A stretch of 64,000 nucleotides of DNA from Streptomyces sp. Je 1-79 (lineage in GTDB: Bacteria; Actinomycetota; Actinomycetes; Streptomycetales; Streptomycetaceae). The stretch covers positions 478,519 to 542,518 of the forward strand of contig NZ_JAMGSL010000005.1 of the NCBI RefSeq assembly GCF_025195125.1. Reading direction: 5' to 3'. Position 1 is the stretch's first letter; every line of letters starts with the position of its first letter. This document shows positions 35,367 to 44,357 of the stretch, in pieces. The position numbers and the translations under genes are program-made. The notes under the pieces are model-generated. The model was not told where the DNA came from, searched no databases, and worked only from the letters and a program-made list of their open reading frames with translations.

Positions 35367-36967
35367 GACCCACGTCCGGGGTCGGCCGACGGTTCCGTTC
35401 CGGGCGGCAGGGGGATGCGGTAGAGGGCGAGCGTCCCGTACATGTCCCCCTCGAAGGAGAACAGCAGCGTGCCGCTCTCGGTGAGCCGCTCGACCTCGGC
35501 CAGGCTGGAGTTCCCGTATCCCTGCTCGATCACCTTCCAGGGGACGATCAGGTACTCGACACGCTGGAAGGACCTGTCCCCCTCCGACACCCAGTGGTCC
35601 AGGCGGTACCGGTCCTTGAGCGCGTAGTAGGAGACGCCCTTGCTCGTGCCGCCGTCGACGGTGGCGATGGCGGTGCCTCGTGGGACGTTCTCGGTCACGT
35701 AGTTCCGGAGCTGTACGAACCCGTCGTCGGCCTGTCCCCGCTCCTTCGCGTACACGGCGGCCGGAGCGATGACGGCGCAGGCGAGGAACGCGGCACAGAC
35801 ACCGGCCACGACGGCGCGGCGGCGGCTCACGGCGCTCCGCGAAGGCAGGGGGAGCGTGACCGCGAGCGCCATCAGGTTGGGCACGAACAGCAGATACAGG
35901 GCCTGCTCCTCCAGCGTCCCCAGCGCGAACGCGTAGAGCAGCGTCACGATCGCCGAGGCGTGGAAGAGGGCGAGCAGCCGGTGGACGGGGTCGCGGCGGC
36001 GCAGCAGCAGGACGAGTGCCAGCGGGGTGAGGGCGAGCAGCACGTAGCTCACCGTGTAGTCGGGCAGTTGCGCGGTCAGCCGTCCCATCAGCGAGGGTGC
36101 TCCCGGCGCGTTGAACCCGGTCTCCTGCACGATGCCCAGCAGCCGTTGCAGGCCGATCGTCTTCGCGTACCAGAACTCGTCGAGGTGGCCGAAGGCGGTG
36201 ACCAGGAGGAGGTACACGGTGTACGGCACCGCGGCCGTCGCCAGGGTGACGGCCACCAGCCTGCGGGGCGGCCCCCAGTTCAGCGCCAGCGCGACCAGCA
36301 GGGGAAGCAGGGTGATCAGCGCCGCGTGATCCTTCGTCATGATCGCGAGGCCGAAGAAGAGTCCGGCGAGCAGGGCCGCCCCGTCCGCTCTGCGTGGCAG
36401 TTCGCTCCGGGCCAGGGAGACCAGCACCAGATATCCGGCCAGGACCCACACCATCGTCTCGGTCTCCAGGAGCGCCCGGTCGTTCTGCCGGATGCAGTAC
36501 TGGTCGACGGCGAAGACGAGACCGGCGATCAGGCCCGCGGCGCGCGACCTCACCCGAGCGACCAGCAGGACCAGCAGCGCCGCCGTGGCACCGGCGAGGA
36601 GCGCGTTGAGCACCCGGACGCCGTGCACCTCCGAGAGGACGTCGACGTCGAGCCCGATCAGCCGCACCCAGCCGGCCTGGAGGTAGAAGAACCCGGGCGG
36701 ATGCAGGAAGAACAACCCCTCCTCGGTACGGGGGAATCCGCCGTCTCCCGCGCTCCTGCCCAGCTCCGTGTAGATGAGCTCGTCCACGAACACGTCCCCG
36801 GAGCGGTCGACGGCGATCAGCCGCAGGGCGATCGTGACGGCCGCGGCCAGGGCGGCCAGGACAGCCGTCGGGACCGGGCGCCGCGAGCGGCGTCCGTCCC
36901 GCTCCGGCGGCTCAGGGCGGGGGCCCCACGAGGGGACCGGGGGCGCGGTCGTACGGAGGAACGTCAC
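35363..36967 (-). CDS. GT-C membrane glycosyltransferase (ArnT/PMT-like)
   Basis: A 534-residue protein with a Pro/Arg-rich N-terminus and about eleven membrane helices. The first outer loop carries DVFVDELIYTELGRSAGD, with the Asp-Glu pair typical of the ArnT/PMT polyprenyl-phosphate-sugar-dependent GT-C fold. A soluble outer domain of about 110 residues ends it. It probably adds a sugar from a lipid-linked donor outside the membrane. GTG 36967 overlaps the deacetylase stop as GTGA. It has the same operon context as its neighbours. Confidence 0.88.
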   Translation of the reverse strand: MTFLRTTAPPVPSWGPRPEPPERDGRRSRRPVPTAVLAALAAAVTIALRLIAVDRSGDVFVDELIYTELGRSAGDGGFPRTEEGLFFLHPPGFFYLQAGWVRLIGLDVDVLSEVHGVRVLNALLAGATAALLVLLVARVRSRAAGLIAGLVFAVDQYCIRQNDRALLETETMVWVLAGYLVLVSLARSELPRRADGAALLAGLFFGLAIMTKDHAALITLLPLLVALALNWGPPRRLVAVTLATAAVPYTVYLLLVTAFGHLDEFWYAKTIGLQRLLGIVQETGFNAPGAPSLMGRLTAQLPDYTVSYVLLALTPLALVLLLRRRDPVHRLLALFHASAIVTLLYAFALGTLEEQALYLLFVPNLMALAVTLPLPSRSAVSRRRAVVAGVCAAFLACAVIAPAAVYAKERGQADDGFVQLRNYVTENVPRGTAIATVDGGTSKGVSYYALKDRYRLDHWVSEGDRSFQRVEYLIVPWKVIEQGYGNSSLAEVERLTESGTLLFSFEGDMYGTLALYRIPLPPGTEPSADPGRGS

Positions 36968-37788
36968 GGCCCGCCTCCCCTCGGCGGTGTCGGCGCGGCG
37001 GGAACGCTCGCCGGCAGCAGGAAGACCTCGGGCACGAGCGGGATGCTCCCCTGCGGGAACAGCGCGTCCGCCTGGGTGCGGTACCCCCGGATCAGCTCCC
37101 GCTTCTCGGCGAGACCGTCCTCCCAGGCGCACGCGGTGAACGCGTGGCGTCCGGTGAAGGAGGCGTCGGGCCCGGACCGCAGGTTGTACGGGAAGTCGCT
37201 GTAGTAGGCGACCCGGCGACCGCTCAGCTCCGCGGCCGTACGGACCAGGACGTGGTCGGCGTGCCCGCCGACGCCCAGCGGTGCGAGGACCAGGCCCCGG
37301 CCCGAGGGCAGCAGCGCGGCGATCGCGTCGGCGACCGCGCGCACCGTTCCCGCGTCGTGGCGGGAGACCCGCCCGCGCGACAGATGGAGCCGGTACGTGG
37401 GGTACACGTGGTCGATCTCCGGCAGCCGCCCCGCCAGCCCGCCCGAGCGCGGCGCCCTGCCGTCCTTGCGGCGGAACAGTCCGTCCACCAGGCCGAAGTG
37501 ACGCCAGGCCGCGCCCAGCTCCGTCATGACGGCCCGGTCCTCGTCGCGCCTTGAGGCGTACAGCGCCTCCGCGTCCGAGGCCCGGGTCTGCCGCAGGTAC
37601 TGCCGCCCGGACAGGGTGTACGGAGGCGGCGCCGCCTCCGTGAAGAAGGAGACGACGGTGACCGGGGCCCGAAGGCGGGCGCGCAGCAGCAGCGCGCCGC
37701 ACGACAGCACTCCGTCGTCCAGGTGCGGCGACAGCGCGACCAGCGGATGGCCCGACGCGATCTCGGCGGTCAGGGAGTCGTGGGCCAT
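36964..37788 (-). CDS. PIG-L/LmbE family deacetylase
   Basis: A 274-residue deacetylase of the PIG-L (MshB/LmbE) family, which removes acetyl groups from N-acetyl sugars with Zn. The metal motif is SPHLDD (residues 20-25; the usual form is PHPDD), and the second metal motif is GGHADHVLV with the His-x-x-His pair. Upstream AGGAGGGGTGAG gives a strong ribosome site for ATG 37788, which lies 19 bases inside the end of the TMPK/GT4 gene. It probably acts on a sugar of the glycan made by this operon. Confidence 0.88.
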   Translation of the reverse strand: MAHDSLTAEIASGHPLVALSPHLDDGVLSCGALLLRARLRAPVTVVSFFTEAAPPPYTLSGRQYLRQTRASDAEALYASRRDEDRAVMTELGAAWRHFGLVDGLFRRKDGRAPRSGGLAGRLPEIDHVYPTYRLHLSRGRVSRHDAGTVRAVADAIAALLPSGRGLVLAPLGVGGHADHVLVRTAAELSGRRVAYYSDFPYNLRSGPDASFTGRHAFTACAWEDGLAEKRELIRGYRTQADALFPQGSIPLVPEVFLLPASVPAAPTPPRGGGP

Positions 37789-39587
37789 GGCTCACCCCTC
37801 CTCTCCTTCCTCGGCCGCCGCCCGCGGGCGGGACCGTCGACCAGACGGCGGGTCAGGGCCAGGTACCTGCCCGTCATCTCGTCCCACGTGTAGTGCTGTG
37901 CCGCGTGCCCCGCCTGCCGGCCGAGGGCGCGGCGCGCCTCCTCGTCGGAGGCCAGCATCCGCATCCGGTCGCCCAGTTCGGCGACGTCGAAGGGCGGCAC
38001 CGCGACATCGCCTCCGCCGCGCATCCAGCGCAGCGCCGGCAGATCGAAGTGGACGATCGGCTTCCCGTACGACATGCCTTCGAGCGCCACCAGGCCGAAG
38101 GTCTCGTGCCGCGACGGCATGACCAGGAAGGCGCTGTTGCGCAGCAGGTCCCGCTTGAGCCCCTCCCCGGCGAACCCCACCCAGCGGACGCTGCCCGGGT
38201 GCGCGGCGAGCAGCGCCGCCAGCTTGCGCTCCTCCGCCTGTGTGCCGCTGCCGGCCAGCAGCAGGGGCAGCGGAGGACGGCTTTGCCGGTAGGCGTCCAG
38301 CAACAGGTCGAGTCCCTTGCCCCAGGTGTCGATCCGCCCCAGGAAGAGGATGTACTCGCCCGCGCCGATCCGGGCGTCGTCGATCTGCCGTTGTTCGACT
38401 CCGTTGGCGATGACCTGGACGTCCGCCCGGGAGCTGAGCCGTCGGACGGCGGAGGCGTCGGCCTCGTTCATCACCACGATGTGCCGGTAGCAGCGCAGTC
38501 CGAGCCGCTCCACCAGGAAGAACGGGATGTGGTAGCGGCGCCACAGCGCCTCGGCGCTGCGGCCCTGATCGATCCCGACGACCGGGGCCCGGGAGAACAG
38601 CGGCAGGAAGCTCGTCGAGAACGGCGGTGTGAAGTTCTCCAGCCACGCGTCGTGGGGAAGCCGGCGGGCGACGAAGGGGAGCAGGGTCATGAAGAGCAGC
38701 TGCCCGGCGCGCGGGCCCGCCCAGCGGACCGGGAGGCGGACGTAGCGGATGCCGTCCCGCCGGACCGAGCCGCCGCGCCGGCCGGCCGTCACCACGGTCA
38801 CGTCGAAGTCGTCGAGGAGCCGGCGGGCGACCTTGTCGACCACCAGGGCTCCACCGCCCCGGTAGTCGGGGTTGCCGGCGTCGTCGAAGATCGAGACGAC
38901 GATCCGCTTCCGCCGGCCCGGCTGCGTCATGTTCCCGACGTCCGGGAGGTGCCGCGTGCGTACGGTGTCGAGCACCCGGTCGAGCGCCGCGACCGAGACC
39001 CGGGACGGGGCACGATCGCCGTCGAGGCGCACCACCCCGGGCAGCCGCGAGGCCCAGGTGCGGTAGCGCGCCCACAGGCGGTCCGGCGTACCGGCCGTCC
39101 GCTCACGGCCGGGCCCCCGCAGGGGTACCGGAGCGCTCTCCACCAGCAGGGTCAGGTCGTAGCGACCGGCGAGCCGGACGAAGCGGTCCGACGACCGGAG
39201 ACCGGGCGGGAGCCCGAACGCGACCAGCCCGTCCAGCGGCCCTCGGTCCGTCAGGACGACCGCCCGACGGCCCGGGGACCGTACCGACAGCGCACGCCGC
39301 GCGAGACTCGTCCGTACGGACAGCTCACCGGCGTCCAGCAGCGCGTGGGCCCGGCGCGCCCACGATCCCCGGCGCGCGGGACCGGCGGCGCGCCGTACCG
39401 TCTCCTCCTCGCCCCGCGCCTGCGGCGATGAGCCGAACCGGCGGCACAGGAAACAGCCGTGGCCCTGGAGGACGGTGACCGCGAAGCCGCGCTCCCGCAA
39501 CAGTCCGGCCAGGCGTCGGACCAGCGAGGCACCGCCCGCGCCGTCGGGGCCGGAGACCGCGATCAGAAGAGCCCGGGCCGTGTTCAT
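37770..39587 (-). CDS. Degenerate thymidylate-kinase-like domain fused to GT4 glycosyltransferase
   Basis: A 605-residue two-domain protein. Residues 1-215 look like a thymidylate-kinase P-loop fold: VSGPDGAGGASLVRRL (11-26), where the normal G-K-S/T is G-G-A-S so the P-loop Lys is missing, and LTDRGPLDG (112-120), like the DRY/DRG motif of TMPK. Residues 225-590 are a GT4 GT-B transferase: RRKRIVVSIFDDAGNPDYRG, FLGRIDTWGKGLDLLL and the donor motif SRHETFGLVALEGMSYGKP. Met 220 between them has no visible ribosome site, so I read one fused protein. The start overlaps the flippase-gene stop (ATGA). The first domain is probably no active kinase. Confidence 0.88.
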   Translation of the reverse strand: MNTARALLIAVSGPDGAGGASLVRRLAGLLRERGFAVTVLQGHGCFLCRRFGSSPQARGEEETVRRAAGPARRGSWARRAHALLDAGELSVRTSLARRALSVRSPGRRAVVLTDRGPLDGLVAFGLPPGLRSSDRFVRLAGRYDLTLLVESAPVPLRGPGRERTAGTPDRLWARYRTWASRLPGVVRLDGDRAPSRVSVAALDRVLDTVRTRHLPDVGNMTQPGRRKRIVVSIFDDAGNPDYRGGGALVVDKVARRLLDDFDVTVVTAGRRGGSVRRDGIRYVRLPVRWAGPRAGQLLFMTLLPFVARRLPHDAWLENFTPPFSTSFLPLFSRAPVVGIDQGRSAEALWRRYHIPFFLVERLGLRCYRHIVVMNEADASAVRRLSSRADVQVIANGVEQRQIDDARIGAGEYILFLGRIDTWGKGLDLLLDAYRQSRPPLPLLLAGSGTQAEERKLAALLAAHPGSVRWVGFAGEGLKRDLLRNSAFLVMPSRHETFGLVALEGMSYGKPIVHFDLPALRWMRGGGDVAVPPFDVAELGDRMRMLASDEEARRALGRQAGHAAQHYTWDEMTGRYLALTRRLVDGPARGRRPRKERRGEPWPTTP

Positions 39588-42088
39588 GAGGTGCGCCCCC
39601 GCAGTCGCTTGGTGACGACGAGCGGCACCCGCAGGGCCACCTCGCGGGCGGCAGGGCCGGCCCGTCCGCGGGTCAGCAGGTGCCCGGCGTGCTCCGCGCC
39701 GGTGCGCAGCGAGGTCGTGACGGGCAGCGGCAGGGGGAGCTGTACGAGCGCGCCGCGGTCGAGGCTCTCCATCGCCTCGACCGCGAAGTCCAGGGTCTGG
39801 TCGCCGCCGGAGAACCAGCCCTCACGGGCGGTCTGGGTGCGTGCCTCGGCCACGACCTCGGGCGCCAGCAGCTCGCGCAGCGCGAGGAGTTCCGACAGGT
39901 CGAGCGAGAGATTCTGGAACAGTCCGTGGGCCAGCCAGATCCGCAGCCGATCGGCCGGACAGGGGACGAACCAGGCGCGGCCGTCGTGGTCGGGGACGGC
40001 GTGGGCGAAGAGACGGTCGGTCGTCATGACCGGGACGCCGAACCAGGACACCGAGGTGTTCAGCTGGGCGGAGGGGCCGTCGGGCGGCTCCAGGAGCACC
40101 TTGGTGGACCGCTCCAGCCAGTACGTCGACCGCTCCACGTACCAGCCGCTGAGCGCTTCCTGGGCGGCCTTCCAGCGGTCCGTCGGAACGACGAGGTCGA
40201 AGCTTCCGTACGCGTCGTCGCCGGACAGGCCCGCCCTGATGAGCACGGTGGGGATGCCCGCCGCGCCCAGCCGGTCCGTCGACTCGACGAGGTTGCGCCG
40301 GAAGAGCCGGGTGGCGTCGCTCACCGCGTCGAGGGCCGAAGCCAGTTGGAGGGGATAGGCCCGGGCGAGCCGGCCCTCGACCTGGTTGCGGCGGGCGACG
40401 GCCAGCGCGGCCCGCAGCTCCTCGTCCGACGCCGGCCGCGCCTCGCCCAGCCAGACGGCGTCGACGAGCAGGCGGACGGAGTGTTCGGCCTCGGGGCCGG
40501 GGTCCCGGCCGGTGCCCGGGCCGTCGTCCCGGTGCGGGCCCCGGCGGGCGGTCCGGTGGTACGGAACCCGGTCCGGCACACCGGGCTCCGCCCCTTCCGG
40601 CCCGGACCCGTCGGGCCCGCCCTCCTCCGGCCCGGACCCGTCGGGCCCGCTCCCGGCAGGTCCGTCCGGGACGGACGCGCCGCGGCGGTGGAAGAACCGC
40701 CACAGCGCCACGGTGGTCGTCAGGACCGCGGCGACCAGCCACAGGACGGCGTGGGGCCGCAGTACCAGCAGGACGCCGGCGAGGACCAGGGCGGGCGCCA
40801 GGGCGCGGAGCACGGCGGCGCGCGGCGCACCGGCCTGCGCGGAGGGCCCGTGTCGGCCCGCCTCGCGGACGAGCAGGGCGCCCAGAGCGGCCACCGTCCC
40901 GCACATCCCGCCGATCGCCATCCCCAGCACGCCGCCGGCCGCCCAGCCGGCCGTCAGCCCGGTCACGTAGCAGAACAGGCCGACGAGCAGCGGACGCAGT
41001 ACCGCGTAGTCGTTCACCGCCTGGGAGAAGGTCACCAGGAGGCTGAGCGCTCCCAGTGCGAGCCCGGCCACCGCGGTGCACGCCATGAGCGTGCTCATCT
41101 TGGTGTACTCGTCCGGAAAGACCGTGGTGAGCACGGCGGCCGGGGCCGTGGCGGCGACGACGGTCAGCGGCAGCGCCACCGTGAGGTACATGCCCATGGC
41201 GCGCGTGGCGAGCGGTGTTCCGGCGCGCCGCCGCGAGAGCGCGGGAAGGAAGGCGATGGAGACGGCTCCGGCGAGGAACAGCGGGACCCGGCCCAGCATC
41301 ACCGCGGCCTGGTAACTGGCCGCGTCCGACCGGTCGGTGGGCAGCATCGCCACCAGCACCACGTCCAGGGCCGCCATCAGGGCGATGACGCCCTGGAGGG
41401 AGGCGACACCGATGGCCCTGCGCCGCAGTTCGGGGTTGGCGGTGGCCGTCAGCCACGGTCGACGTCGGGTGCTGCGGAACCGGCGCGGACGGAAGATCAC
41501 GAAGGGCGCCACGGCGATGCCGAAGGCGGCCAGGGCGCCGGTCGCGCCCAGGTCCAGCTCCGCCACCAGGAACAGCCCGATGCCGAGCTTCAGGACGGCT
41601 TCCACGACGGTGAGGGAGGCCAGGGTCCGCATCCGCTCGCTGCCCTGCAACCAGCCCACGCAGACGCGGGTCACGTAGATGAGCAGCGTGCTGACGCCGA
41701 TCGCCACGGTGGTCCAGAGCCCGGCGAACTGCGTGGCCACGGTGGACACGACGGCCGCGGCGAGCAGACCGCCGGCGACCCCTGTCACCACGGCGAACCG
41801 GACCGCCTCCCCCCGTTCGGCGTCCGAACGGGCCCGCGCCAGCGCCTGCGCCAGCATCCACGGCACGGTCACCACCGCGACGGCCGCGGTGCACACGATC
41901 AGACCCTGGCCCGCCGCGAACGTCGCGTACGAGCCGACGTCGAGCAGCCGCGTCAGCGCCAGCGCGTAGATGTAGTTGACGAGCCCGACGGTGACCGCCG
42001 CGGTGGCGATCCAGCGCGCACCGTGCACCGCCGTCACCTCGTCGTGGGGGACGGGCGTGCGCGTGGCGACGGGACGGGCGGTCGTCAT
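39584..42088 (-). CDS. Polysaccharide flippase fused to nucleotidyltransferase-like domain
   Basis: An 834-residue protein. Residues 25-445 are a polysaccharide export flippase of the MOP (Wzx-like) family with about 12-14 membrane helices. A Gly/Pro/Asp-rich linker (about 460-520) made of near-identical repeats follows, then a cytoplasmic domain (525-790) resembling uncharacterised nucleotidyltransferase-type proteins (DDAYGSFDLVVPTDRW, with acidic residues where the metal pair is expected). Fusing the lipid-linked sugar flippase to a soluble enzyme suggests a tie between the synthesis and export of one polymer. Start and stop overlap the neighbours by 4 bases. The activity of the tail domain is unproved. 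Confidence 0.85.
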   Translation of the reverse strand: MTTARPVATRTPVPHDEVTAVHGARWIATAAVTVGLVNYIYALALTRLLDVGSYATFAAGQGLIVCTAAVAVVTVPWMLAQALARARSDAERGEAVRFAVVTGVAGGLLAAAVVSTVATQFAGLWTTVAIGVSTLLIYVTRVCVGWLQGSERMRTLASLTVVEAVLKLGIGLFLVAELDLGATGALAAFGIAVAPFVIFRPRRFRSTRRRPWLTATANPELRRRAIGVASLQGVIALMAALDVVLVAMLPTDRSDAASYQAAVMLGRVPLFLAGAVSIAFLPALSRRRAGTPLATRAMGMYLTVALPLTVVAATAPAAVLTTVFPDEYTKMSTLMACTAVAGLALGALSLLVTFSQAVNDYAVLRPLLVGLFCYVTGLTAGWAAGGVLGMAIGGMCGTVAALGALLVREAGRHGPSAQAGAPRAAVLRALAPALVLAGVLLVLRPHAVLWLVAAVLTTTVALWRFFHRRGASVPDGPAGSGPDGSGPEEGGPDGSGPEGAEPGVPDRVPYHRTARRGPHRDDGPGTGRDPGPEAEHSVRLLVDAVWLGEARPASDEELRAALAVARRNQVEGRLARAYPLQLASALDAVSDATRLFRRNLVESTDRLGAAGIPTVLIRAGLSGDDAYGSFDLVVPTDRWKAAQEALSGWYVERSTYWLERSTKVLLEPPDGPSAQLNTSVSWFGVPVMTTDRLFAHAVPDHDGRAWFVPCPADRLRIWLAHGLFQNLSLDLSELLALRELLAPEVVAEARTQTAREGWFSGGDQTLDFAVEAMESLDRGALVQLPLPLPVTTSLRTGAEHAGHLLTRGRAGPAAREVALRVPLVVTKRLRGRTS
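40596..40650. repeat. 25-base tandem repeat in the linker
   Basis: A 25-base sequence at 40596-40620 is exactly repeated at 40626-40650 (period 30 = 10 codons), encoding a repeated Gly-Pro-Asp-Gly-Ser-Gly-Pro-Glu pattern in the flippase/nucleotidyltransferase linker. It stays in frame. Confidence 0.9.
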
Positions 42089-43608
42089 GGCCGGTTCCCC
42101 TTCGGAACGTCCGCCACGACGGTCTTCGGACGGTCGGTCACCGTCTCGTTCTCCACCTCGATGCCGTCGCCACGGTCCGCCATCCCCTGCGGAGGGCTCG
42201 GCGTGCCGACGAGCACGTCCCGGCCGCCGGCGAGCGTGACGGTCGCCTCGCGCACGTCGAGCCTCCTCAGGGCCTCCAGCGCCTGCACCTCGTCACAGCC
42301 GTGCAGCAGCAGCCGGAAGCTGTCTCCGTCGCGGTTCCACACATCGGTCTGACGCAGCGCGCCCCGCAGCGCCCGCTCCGTCGCCTCGGCGTCCGGCGCC
42401 GTGAAGCGCGTGACGACGGCGAGATCGCTCGCCCCGCGCCGCGAGCGCCGGTGGCGATGGATCCGCCGGAGGTCTTCGAGCACCACCTGCGCGAGCCGCT
42501 CGGCGCTGTCGTCCCAGGAGAACGCGGCGGCCCAGGCGCGGCAGCGTTCGGCCGCGCGCGTGCGCGCCTCCTCCGTGGACAGCTCGTCGAGCGCCGTCGC
42601 GACACCGTCGGCGAGATCGGCCGAGGTCGGCAGCAGCCAGCCGTTGACCCCGGGCTGCACGGCGTCGCGCAGCCCGGGCACGTCATAGGCGAGGGCGGGC
42701 GTCCCGGCGGTGTTGGCCTCGATCACGGTGAGGCCCCAGCCCTCGGCGACGGACGGCACGACCGTGAGCCACGCGGTGCGGAACAGCTCCTGCTTGCGCT
42801 CCTCGGTCACATGCCCGTGGAGGACGACGGCGGAGGCGACGCCGAGTTCGGCGGCGAGCGTGCCGAGGCGTTCCCGTTCGGGTCCGTCGCCGCAGACGTC
42901 GACCCGGAGGTCCGGCGCCTTCCGGAGCAGCGCCGGCAGGGCCCGTACGAGCAGGTCCACGCGCTTCTGCGGCATGAGCCGGCTCACCACGGTGATGGTG
43001 GGCGTGTCGCTGCGCGGCCCGACGGGGGAGGCGTCCGGGGCGCGGGGGCTGCCGTTGGGCACGATGTGGATCGGATTGCCGAAGCCGAGTTCGCGCCTGG
43101 CCCCTTCGCGGGTGGACGGCGAGACGACGACCACGGGCCGCCCCCGGTACACCAGCCGGCTGACCTGCTTCTCGAGCATCCGGCCGACCGCGTTGAGGGG
43201 CCAGTGGAAGCGCAGGTCGAACTGGCGCTGGTGGATGTGGTGGATGACGCAGATGTCCGCGGTCCAGCGCGGGGTGAAGAGCGGCGAGAAGAACGGGATC
43301 CCGTTCTGGAAGTCGACCACGGCGTCGTAGGCGTGACGGTGTCGCAGCAGATGCGCCGCGGCCGCCGCGTAGACGCCGAAGGTCCCGCCGCGCCGCACGA
43401 TCCGGACGCCGTCGCGGTCCTCCTTCGCCCGGGCGCCGGGACAGCGGGCCGAGACGAGCGTGACGTGCGCCCCGGCCGCCGAGAACCGCCGCGCGATCTC
43501 CCAGCAGTACGCCTCGGCGCCACCGGCGTCGGGGTGCGAGGGGTCGCGCCAGTTCAGGAAGGCGATGTCGGTACGGGCGAGCCGGTCGAGGGCGGTCATG
43601 GTCATCAC
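42085..43608 (-). CDS. Glycosyltransferase, family 4, with C-terminal extension
   Basis: A 507-residue GT-B protein. The N-terminus has NWRDPSHPDAGGAEAYCWEI, the middle VVSRLMPQKRVDLLVRALP, and the donor-site motif VPSVAEGWGLTVIEANTAGTP, clear GT4 features. After residue 390 there is a roughly 115-residue C-terminal extension of unknown kind. GTG 43608 overlaps the preceding stop as GTGA; ATG at 43605 and 43599 are in-frame alternatives. It adds a sugar to the growing lipid-linked unit in the cytoplasm. The neighbouring flippase would carry the product outward. Confidence 0.88.
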   Translation of the reverse strand: MMTMTALDRLARTDIAFLNWRDPSHPDAGGAEAYCWEIARRFSAAGAHVTLVSARCPGARAKEDRDGVRIVRRGGTFGVYAAAAAHLLRHRHAYDAVVDFQNGIPFFSPLFTPRWTADICVIHHIHQRQFDLRFHWPLNAVGRMLEKQVSRLVYRGRPVVVVSPSTREGARRELGFGNPIHIVPNGSPRAPDASPVGPRSDTPTITVVSRLMPQKRVDLLVRALPALLRKAPDLRVDVCGDGPERERLGTLAAELGVASAVVLHGHVTEERKQELFRTAWLTVVPSVAEGWGLTVIEANTAGTPALAYDVPGLRDAVQPGVNGWLLPTSADLADGVATALDELSTEEARTRAAERCRAWAAAFSWDDSAERLAQVVLEDLRRIHRHRRSRRGASDLAVVTRFTAPDAEATERALRGALRQTDVWNRDGDSFRLLLHGCDEVQALEALRRLDVREATVTLAGGRDVLVGTPSPPQGMADRGDGIEVENETVTDRPKTVVADVPKGNRP

Positions 43609-44357
43609 CGGGCCAGGGAGATGCGCAGCAGGTCGGCCATCGAACGAAGGCCGTCGCGGCGGGCGGAGAACGTCGAGCCCGGTACGTCCGACCAGTCCAC
43701 CGGCACTTCGACGATGTCGCGCCCGGCCCGGACGACATGGGCGAGCATCTCGACGTCGAAGGCGAAACCGTCGATGTGGCAGTCGCGTACGACCTCACGG
43801 ATCAGCGGGCCGGAGAAGAACTTGAACCCGCACTGGGTGTCCGCGATCCCGGGCAGGGTGCGGTGGGCGAGCGTACGGAAGAGCAGACCGCCGCCGCGCC
43901 GGAGCACCGACTGCTCGATCTCCAGATGCGCGCCGGGCGCGTGCCGGGAGGCGATGACGGCGCCGTGGCCCGCGCGGAGCAGCTCCATGACCCGGTCGAG
44001 CGTCTCGATGGGGGTGGCGTTGTCGGCGTCGGCGAAGCCGATGTAGCGGGCGGAGGAGGTGACGATGCCGCGCCGGACGGCGGCGCCCTTGCCCTGGTGG
44101 CTGCAGCCGATGACGTGCAGTCCCACGGGTGAGTCGCCGAAGCGTCCGAGCGCGTCGAGCGTGCCGTCGACGCTGTTGTTGTCCACCACGACGACCGCCG
44201 ACGACCAGGGCCGGGCGGCGAGGTACTCCCTCGTCGCGGCGATCGTCGAGGGCAGCCGGCGCTGCTCGTTGAAGGCCGGGATGATCAGTTCGAGATCCAC
44301 CGCGGGCCGGGTGAGCCAGCGGGGGAGCGGTGCGTGTGCGCGCACGGCGACCATCAC
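43605..44357 (-). CDS. Glycosyltransferase family 2 (polyprenyl-phosphate sugar synthase-like)
   Basis: A 250-residue GT2/GT-A protein. ELIIPAFNEQRRLPSTI (N-term), VVDNNSVDGTLD, the FADADNATP metal motif (DxD-like) and the TQCGFKFFSG segment match dolichyl/polyprenyl-phosphate glucosyl- or mannosyltransferases. It could make the lipid-linked sugar donor used by the GT-C protein at 35363. GTG 44357 is preceded by AGGAGG 6 bases away; ATG 44354 is equally close. It is the first clear gene of the minus-strand operon. Confidence 0.88.
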   Translation of the reverse strand: MMVAVRAHAPLPRWLTRPAVDLELIIPAFNEQRRLPSTIAATREYLAARPWSSAVVVVDNNSVDGTLDALGRFGDSPVGLHVIGCSHQGKGAAVRRGIVTSSARYIGFADADNATPIETLDRVMELLRAGHGAVIASRHAPGAHLEIEQSVLRRGGGLLFRTLAHRTLPGIADTQCGFKFFSGPLIREVVRDCHIDGFAFDVEMLAHVVRAGRDIVEVPVDWSDVPGSTFSARRDGLRSMADLLRISLAR

